From the NCBI GenBank assembly GCA_958447915.1, contig CAUDCB010000063.1, positions 1 through 10,215 of the forward strand: a stretch of 10,215 nt of DNA, read 5' to 3'. Shown here one piece after another: positions 6,507 through 10,215 of the stretch. Below the pieces are notes generated by a model. The model was given only the letters and a program-made list of their open reading frames with translations, had not been told where the DNA came from and did no database searches. Made by a program: the position numbers and the translations under genes. Positions within the stretch are counted from its first letter, which is position 1. The number at the start of each line of letters is the position of its first letter. This stretch comes from an uncultured Collinsella sp. (GTDB taxonomy: Bacteria > Actinomycetota > Coriobacteriia > Coriobacteriales > Coriobacteriaceae).

Positions 6507-7549
6507 TGGATCCGAGCGTCTACATCCCCGCCTATCTGGAGCGCACCTATCTGGCATCGCACCCCGAGCTCACCGATGCGGCACGCGAGCTTGTCCATAA
6601 CGACATTAGCGCGAATCCTCACAAGTATGCGCAGTCCGAGCATGCCCAGGCGCTGCTGTCCTATGCCGGTGTTCACCGCCACCTGCTCGACGAGCTCCAT
6701 CGCATCGAGGACATGGGCAGCGACGAGGAGTTCGAGCAGACGCGCAATCGCCTGTTCGACGATATGCGCGATGAGCTGCTCAAGATCGTCCGCATCGATG
6801 CGCATGTCCTCGATGCCCAGCTGCTCGCCATCATCCTGGCCGACACGCCCGTTGACGCCTGCCTGGGCGACCTGATGAAGCTCGAGGCGACCACGGCCGA
6901 TTACCTGCAGCAAAGCGTGCCCGGGTTCGATATGGAAGCCCCGCACTACTGGGCCAACAAGGTTTTGACGGACGGCGTGACAGCGGCAGATCTCACCGTG
7001 AGCGAACCGGCGCTTATCGGGTGGCTCCACACGCTCGAGGCCATCTCGCAGCTGTGCATGGCGAGCGCCCGCTACCGCGCTGCTGCCAACTACGCCCGCC
7101 GCGTCCTTAAGGCAGAAGGCTATCCCACCCGAGCTGCCGGCACCGTGTTGCTCACCCTCGCTCGCTTGGAAGACGAGGACGGCTTTTTTGCCCTGGCCCA
7201 CCAGCTCGAGGAGCAGATGGGGGCCGATGCGCTCGAGAACTCCCCCTGGTACCTGCTCGCCCGCACGATCTTGCTGTTCAAAACAAACAAGATGCGCCCG
7301 GCGACGCGCGCGCTGCGTGAGTTCGCTAACCGTTGCGAGGGCGGCGCGTTCTTCTTGCTGAACCCCATGTACCAGACGCCGTATCTTCCCTGCCGACCCG
7401 AGCCGCGCGACCCCTGGGACCTCTCGCACCAGGCGGTTTGGGAAGCCGACGGCATTATCTCGGACACCCCCGACTTTGCCCCCTGGGCCAACGCCTGCGA
7501 AGATGTATCGCAGCTTGCCCAAGAATTTGCGCGCCGCTACGGCTTTTAG
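6506..7549 (+). CDS. Helical-repeat (TPR-like) protein, copy 2
   Basis: A 347-residue, mostly helical cytoplasmic protein and diverged paralogue of the preceding one. The start ATG shares its A with the upstream TAA and has GGGAGGAG just before it, inside the end of the previous gene. The copies share the order of segments: a helix pair with the DAQ signature (103-105), an ARYRAAANYARRVLKAEGYP unit at 188-207 that matches copy 1 around 170-188, and SPWYLLARTILLFKTNKMRPA at 246-266 that matches DPWTLIALMSAAWRELDYEGA in copy 1. The C-terminal part is its own, with an aromatic/proline-rich NPMYQTPYLPCRPEPRDPWD segment at 286-305. No enzyme motif is visible. Only 45 bp separate it from the murT-gatD fusion gene, so co-transcription is likely and a link with cell-wall synthesis is possible but unproven. 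Confidence 0.88.
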   Translation: MDPSVYIPAYLERTYLASHPELTDAARELVHNDISANPHKYAQSEHAQALLSYAGVHRHLLDELHRIEDMGSDEEFEQTRNRLFDDMRDELLKIVRIDAHVLDAQLLAIILADTPVDACLGDLMKLEATTADYLQQSVPGFDMEAPHYWANKVLTDGVTAADLTVSEPALIGWLHTLEAISQLCMASARYRAAANYARRVLKAEGYPTRAAGTVLLTLARLEDEDGFFALAHQLEEQMGADALENSPWYLLARTILLFKTNKMRPATRALREFANRCEGGAFFLLNPMYQTPYLPCRPEPRDPWDLSHQAVWEADGIISDTPDFAPWANACEDVSQLAQEFARRYGF

Positions 7550-7594
7550 CGACGCGATCACCCCGACCATGTCATCAATGTTAGGAACGGCTTC

Positions 7595-9772
7595 ATGAAC
7601 CTCCGCTCATCTCTCGCCTGCACCTCGAGCGATATCGCCCGCTGGGGACTGCGCTCTGTCCTCAAACGCCAGGGCGGCGTGCTTCCCGGCCGCATCGCCA
7701 TGAAGATTGACCCCGAGCTGCTAAGCGACCTCGCGAGCCTGGTCGACCGCAGCGTGGTGATCACCGGCACCAACGGTAAGACCACCACCTCCAACCTCAT
7801 CGCCGACGCCGTTGCTGCCAGCGGTGCTACCGTGGTGTGCAACCGTGCCGGCAACAATATGGAGCCCGGTGTGGTGGGTGCTCTGCTCGAGGCCCGCGGC
7901 AACCTTAAGCGAACGGCCAGCGGCAAGCGCGTGGGCGTCTTTGAGTGCGACGAGCTCTACACCGTACGTGTGCTGCCCAAGCTCAAGCCGACGTACTTTG
8001 TGCTGCTCAACCTGTTCCGCGACCAGCTAGACCGCTACGGCGAGATCGACCATACCCAAGACGTCATCGCCCATGCGCTGGAGCTCTCTCCGGCAACAAC
8101 GCTCATCTACAACGCAGACGACCCGCTTTGTGCCGCGATCGCCGCGCGCGTTCCCAATGCAGGCATCGCCTTTGGCATCGACGGCGCCACCAACACCGAA
8201 TCCGACCGCATTAGCGACTCGCGTTTTTGCTCACAGTGCAACGCGCCGTTGGAGTACGACTATGTGCAGTATGGACAGCTTGGCGCATACCATTGTCCCT
8301 CGTGCGGCTGGGCCCGCCCCGCGCTTGTCCGTCGCGTGACGGGCGTGGAGCTCGGATGCGACGGTTATGGCTTTGACCTGGTCTTTGGATCTGCGCCCGA
8401 CGCGGCTGCCGTACACATCGCCACGCGCTACAACGGCCTGTATATGGTCTACAACGTAGCCGCAGCCTTCTTCGCCGCCCACGAGCTGGGCGTGGACGCC
8501 GCACGCCTGCAGCCCACGCTCGACGCCTACGTGCCGGCAGGTGGTCGCATGGGCCGTTGGAATATCGCCGGCCGAACCGTCGAGGCCAACCTGGCCAAGA
8601 ATCCCGTAGGCTTCGATCGACAAATCCAGTCCATCAAGACGGCAGGCGGCAGACTCTGCGCTTTCTTCCTCAACGACAACGATGCCGACGGCCACGATGT
8701 ATCGTGGATCTACGACGTCGACTTTGAGCGCATCGCCGACACAACGGGGCTTGTCGCCTTTGCCGGCGGCACACGCGCGCACGACATGCAAGTGCGCCTC
8801 AAGTACGCCGGCATCGATGCCACGATTATCTCGAGTGTCGAGCAGGCGATTGGTGCCGTGGCAGACGAGGCTGCCGGCGACACTTTCTACGCCGTCGCCA
8901 ACTACACGGCCTTTCCGCCGCTGGTCAAGGAGCTCGACGGACTTAAAGACACCGATGCGGCTACGGTTGCCGCCCACGCTGCAAAGTGCGCCGATGGCAG
9001 TGCCGTCCCCGTTGGCGTCGCGCCGACCGAGCTTTCGCGCCCGTTGCGTATCGTCTACCTGTATCCCGATGCCCTCAATCTCTATGGTGACGGCGGCAAC
9101 GTTATCGCGCTCGAGCGCCGCTGCGCCTGGCGTGGCATTCCCGTACGCGTGGACGAGGTCCGCATGGGCGAGACGCTCGATTTGCACGATGCCGATATCG
9201 TCATGATGGGCGGCGGTTCCGATCGCGACCAACTGGCCGTGGCGCACGAGCTGCTCGCTCAAAAAGACAAGGTCGCGTCCTATGTTGAAGATGGTGGCTC
9301 ATTGCTTGCCATCTGCGGTAGCTACCAGCTGCTCGGTCGTTCGTACTATATGGGCGATGATCGCATTGAGGGCCTGGGCATCATTGCCGCCGAGACCGTG
9401 CGCGGCTCCGACCGTCTGATCGGCAACGTCGCCGTCAAGACCGACCTGACACCCGAGCCCTTTGTGGGATTCGAGAACCACGGCGGCCGCACTCTGCTCG
9501 ACGCAGATGCCACGCCGCTCGGAACGTCTGTGGTCACGGGCACCGGCAACAACGGCGACGACGGCTTTGAGGGTCTGATCTACAAGGGCGTTATCGGCAC
9601 GTACCTGCACGGACCAGCGCTACCCAAGAACCCCGAACTCGCCGACTGGCTCATTACTCACGCCCTCGAGCGCCGCGGCGATGCGCAGGCCACAGCTCTG
9701 CTACCGCTCAAGCCCCTCGACGACACCTACGAGCCCGCCGCCCCCGACGCCGCCATGAAGCTCCTCCCCTAA
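7595..9772 (+). CDS. murT-gatD: Fused lipid II isoglutaminyl synthase (MurT-GatD in one chain)
   Basis: A 725-residue protein that joins both subunits of the enzyme that amidates D-glutamate of lipid II to D-isoglutamine (glutamine- and ATP-dependent), at the cytoplasmic face of the membrane. The N-terminal part (about 1-450) is MurT: P-loop GTNGKTTT 58-65, FRDQLDRYGEID 141-152, the nucleotide-site YNADDP 172-177, a zinc ribbon C212/C215/C234/C237, and the DUF1727-type region with NLAKNP 332-337 and NDNDADGHDVSWIYD 360-374, which holds the aspartate thought to complete the amidase triad. After a linker of about 30 residues, GatD follows (about 483-700): GGGSDRDQ 539-546, the nucleophile C574 in AICGSYQLLG, VGFENHGGRT 624-633 and the histidine H672 in GTYLHGPALPKN. 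All catalytic residues are kept. Separate MurT (about 440) and GatD (about 240) add up to nearly this length, so nothing is lost. ATG 7595 fits the MurT N-terminus; its AGGA site is modest. Confidence 0.95.
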   Translation: MNLRSSLACTSSDIARWGLRSVLKRQGGVLPGRIAMKIDPELLSDLASLVDRSVVITGTNGKTTTSNLIADAVAASGATVVCNRAGNNMEPGVVGALLEARGNLKRTASGKRVGVFECDELYTVRVLPKLKPTYFVLLNLFRDQLDRYGEIDHTQDVIAHALELSPATTLIYNADDPLCAAIAARVPNAGIAFGIDGATNTESDRISDSRFCSQCNAPLEYDYVQYGQLGAYHCPSCGWARPALVRRVTGVELGCDGYGFDLVFGSAPDAAAVHIATRYNGLYMVYNVAAAFFAAHELGVDAARLQPTLDAYVPAGGRMGRWNIAGRTVEANLAKNPVGFDRQIQSIKTAGGRLCAFFLNDNDADGHDVSWIYDVDFERIADTTGLVAFAGGTRAHDMQVRLKYAGIDATIISSVEQAIGAVADEAAGDTFYAVANYTAFPPLVKELDGLKDTDAATVAAHAAKCADGSAVPVGVAPTELSRPLRIVYLYPDALNLYGDGGNVIALERRCAWRGIPVRVDEVRMGETLDLHDADIVMMGGGSDRDQLAVAHELLAQKDKVASYVEDGGSLLAICGSYQLLGRSYYMGDDRIEGLGIIAAETVRGSDRLIGNVAVKTDLTPEPFVGFENHGGRTLLDADATPLGTSVVTGTGNNGDDGFEGLIYKGVIGTYLHGPALPKNPELADWLITHALERRGDAQATALLPLKPLDDTYEPAAPDAAMKLLP

Positions 9773-9778
9773 CACCCC

Positions 9779-9816
9779 ACCACCACGAAGGGGACAGGCA
9801 CCTTTGTGGTGGTTTT
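9779..9816 (+). terminator. Intrinsic terminator after murT-gatD, REP-like hairpin
   Basis: A long stem pairs ACCACCACGAAGG (9779-9791) with CCTTTGTGGTGGT (9801-9813), with one G-U pair and a 9-nt loop, and is followed by a T-run (9813-9816). It begins 7 bp after the stop codon. The loop side carries GGGGACAGGCACC, a motif I associate with repeated intergenic palindromes in various bacteria; that association is from memory and unverified. Confidence 0.78.
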
Positions 9817-9853
9817 CCAGTTTGCCAACGATATACGCGTCGGCAAAAAAGTC

Positions 9854-9862
9854 TGCTATACT
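9854..9862 (+). promoter_or_regulatory. Extended -10 promoter of the tRNA-Glu gene
   Basis: TGCTATACT at 9854-9862 is an extended -10 element (TGn plus TATACT, five of six to consensus), ending 10 bp before the tRNA. No good -35 lies 16-18 bp upstream, which extended -10 promoters can tolerate. It lies downstream of the murT-gatD terminator, so the tRNA has its own transcript. Confidence 0.65.
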
Positions 9863-9872
9863 CTTTCCCGCT

Positions 9873-9949
9873 GTCCCCATCGTCTAGCGGCCAAGGACGC
9901 CACCCTTTCAAGGTGGATATCGCGGGTTCGAATCCCGCTGGGGGCACCA
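9873..9949 (+). tRNA. tRNA-Glu (anticodon UUC), CCA encoded
   Basis: It folds as a full cloverleaf. The acceptor GTCCCCA pairs with TGGGGGC (one G-U). The D arm is GTC/GAC. The anticodon stem CCACC/GGTGG holds the loop CTTTCAA, giving anticodon TTC. The T arm GCGGG-TTCGAAT-CCCGC is perfect. The discriminator base is A9946, and 9947-9949 encode CCA. It reads GAA and, by wobble, GAG codons. In actinobacteria that lack glutaminyl-tRNA synthetase, Glu-tRNA pathways also feed Gln-tRNA synthesis; this gene alone says nothing on that. Confidence 0.96.
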
Positions 9950-9960
9950 TTTGAAACGAG

Positions 9961-9993
9961 AAGCCCGTTACCCCCGCGGTGACGGGCTTTTTT
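9961..9993 (+). terminator. Intrinsic terminator of tRNA-Glu
   Basis: The stem AAGCCCGTTACC (9961-9972) pairs with GGTGACGGGCTT (9978-9989), with one G-U pair and loop CCCGC, followed by a T-run to 9993. It lies 11 bp after the tRNA 3' end. Confidence 0.9.
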
Positions 9994-10023
9994 CTACCCC
10001 AACGCCGGGATTCGAACCCGACA

Positions 10024-10124
10024 GGATGCGGAGCTGAGGAAACGCGCAAGCGTTTTCCAGCGCAGCACGCAAGGAGCGGAGCGACACAGCGAAGGCGGGC
10101 GGCGCCAGCCGCACGCGGACATCC
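10024..10124. other. GC-rich foldable segment between the repeat copies
   Basis: The about 100-bp insert between the inverted T-arm fragment and the second tRNA 3' end can fold on the plus strand. GGATG (10024-10028) pairs with CATCC (10120-10124). Inside are GGAAACGC-GCAA-GCGTTTTCC (10038-10058, GNRA-type tetraloop, one bulge) and GCGGC-GCCA-GCCGC (10099-10112). A purine-rich AAGGAGCGGAGCGAC stretch (10071-10085) lies between them. No RNA family is recognised; it may be a mobile repeat rather than a functional RNA. Confidence 0.4.
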
Positions 10125-10149
10125 CGCTGGGGGCACCACAGAATCTGAG

Positions 10150-10181
10150 AAGCCCGTTACCAATTCGGTATCGGGCTTTTT
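10150..10181 (+). terminator. Second, diverged terminator-like hairpin
   Basis: AAGCCCGTTACC (10150-10161) pairs with GGTATCGGGCTT (10167-10178) with one T-T mismatch and loop AATTC, followed by a T-run to 10181. It stands at the same distance from the second tRNA-end copy as the first terminator does from the real tRNA. Whether any transcript ends here is unknown. Confidence 0.65.
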
Positions 10182-10215
10182 GCTACCCATACGCCGGGAT
10201 TCGAACCCGACAGGG

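Larger units (their letters stand above)
9932..10214 (+). repeat. Tandem 189-bp-period repeat carrying the tRNA 3' end, a terminator and an inverted T-arm fragment
   Basis: Eighteen bases of the tRNA 3' end (9932-9949, ATCCCGCTGGGGGCACCA) recur unchanged at 10121-10138. A 24-base block that reads as a T-arm on the minus strand (10002-10025, core GGATTCGAACCCGAC) recurs unchanged at 10191-10214. Both offsets are exactly 189 bp. The 52-bp segments between them (9950-10001 and 10139-10190) have equal length and similar terminator stems but different loops and flanks. The repeat reaches the right edge, so further copies may follow. The second copy of the tRNA end has no tRNA body in front of it. 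Confidence 0.85.

Noticed and set aside
6503..7570. 355-residue minus-strand open frame
   Set aside because: Mirror of the second helical-repeat gene, which has a proper ribosome site and a paralogue; the antisense product looks like no known protein.
8231..9262. 343-residue minus-strand open frame
   Set aside because: Lies wholly inside murT-gatD on the opposite strand; a codon-bias shadow.
10121..10138. Second tRNA-Glu gene
   Set aside because: Only the 3' end is present; the DNA in front gives no anticodon, D arm or T arm.
9708..10190. 160-residue minus-strand open frame
   Set aside because: It reads through the antisense of tRNA-Glu (the familiar PPAGFEPAISTLKG-type artefact), the terminators and the repeat; not a protein gene.
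9932..10215. CRISPR array
   Set aside because: Two copies of complex repeats with a 189-bp period, made of tRNA-end and terminator sequence; repeat and spacer sizes do not fit CRISPR.

Overview
The window looks like chromosomal DNA of a high-GC, anaerobic actinobacterium of the class Coriobacteriia, most likely Collinsella or a close relative. This rests on several observations: a GC-rich sequence with strongly C/G-ending codons, strong purine-rich Shine-Dalgarno sites, a lipid II amidation enzyme (MurT/GatD) of Gram-positive type, anaerobic-type metal-dependent alcohol dehydrogenases and a multi-cluster ferredoxin-like protein. The genus is an inference from overall feel, not from a search.

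Left half (1-4929), all on the minus strand. Reading in the direction of transcription there are four genes: an AdhE-type iron-dependent alcohol dehydrogenase (3706-4929), a canonical glycerol dehydrogenase GldA (2521-3621), a diverged GldA paralogue (1340-2407), and a polyferredoxin-like protein with four 4Fe-4S motifs that runs off the left edge (1-1188). Intrinsic terminators follow the alcohol dehydrogenase (3654-3683) and gldA (2473-2508), so these are mostly separate transcription units. Perfect inverted repeats sit in front of the alcohol dehydrogenase (4970-4996) and in front of the second GldA (2438-2468). Together the three dehydrogenases suggest reversible polyol/aldehyde/alcohol redox chemistry that balances NADH during fermentation.

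Middle (4930-5429): a 500-bp divergent intergenic region without a credible gene. It carries a 13-nt near-perfect inverted pair built on AAACGTTT cores, which looks like LacI-family operators.

Right half (5430-9772), plus strand: two consecutive helical-repeat proteins that are diverged copies of each other, joined by a TAATG stop/start overlap, and then, 45 bp later, a 725-residue protein in which MurT (Mur ligase-like) and GatD (glutamine amidotransferase) are fused in one chain. The two subunits of lipid II isoglutaminyl synthase are normally separate proteins. The spacing suggests one operon, closed by a hairpin terminator (9779-9816) that contains a REP-like GGGGACAGGCACC motif.

Right edge (9857-10215): a tRNA-Glu(UUC) gene with encoded CCA, an extended -10 promoter and its own terminator. 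The tRNA 3' end, the terminator and an inverted T-arm-like fragment then recur with an exact 189-bp period, separated by a GC-rich segment that can fold into hairpins, one with a GCAA tetraloop. This is the least explained piece of DNA in the window.
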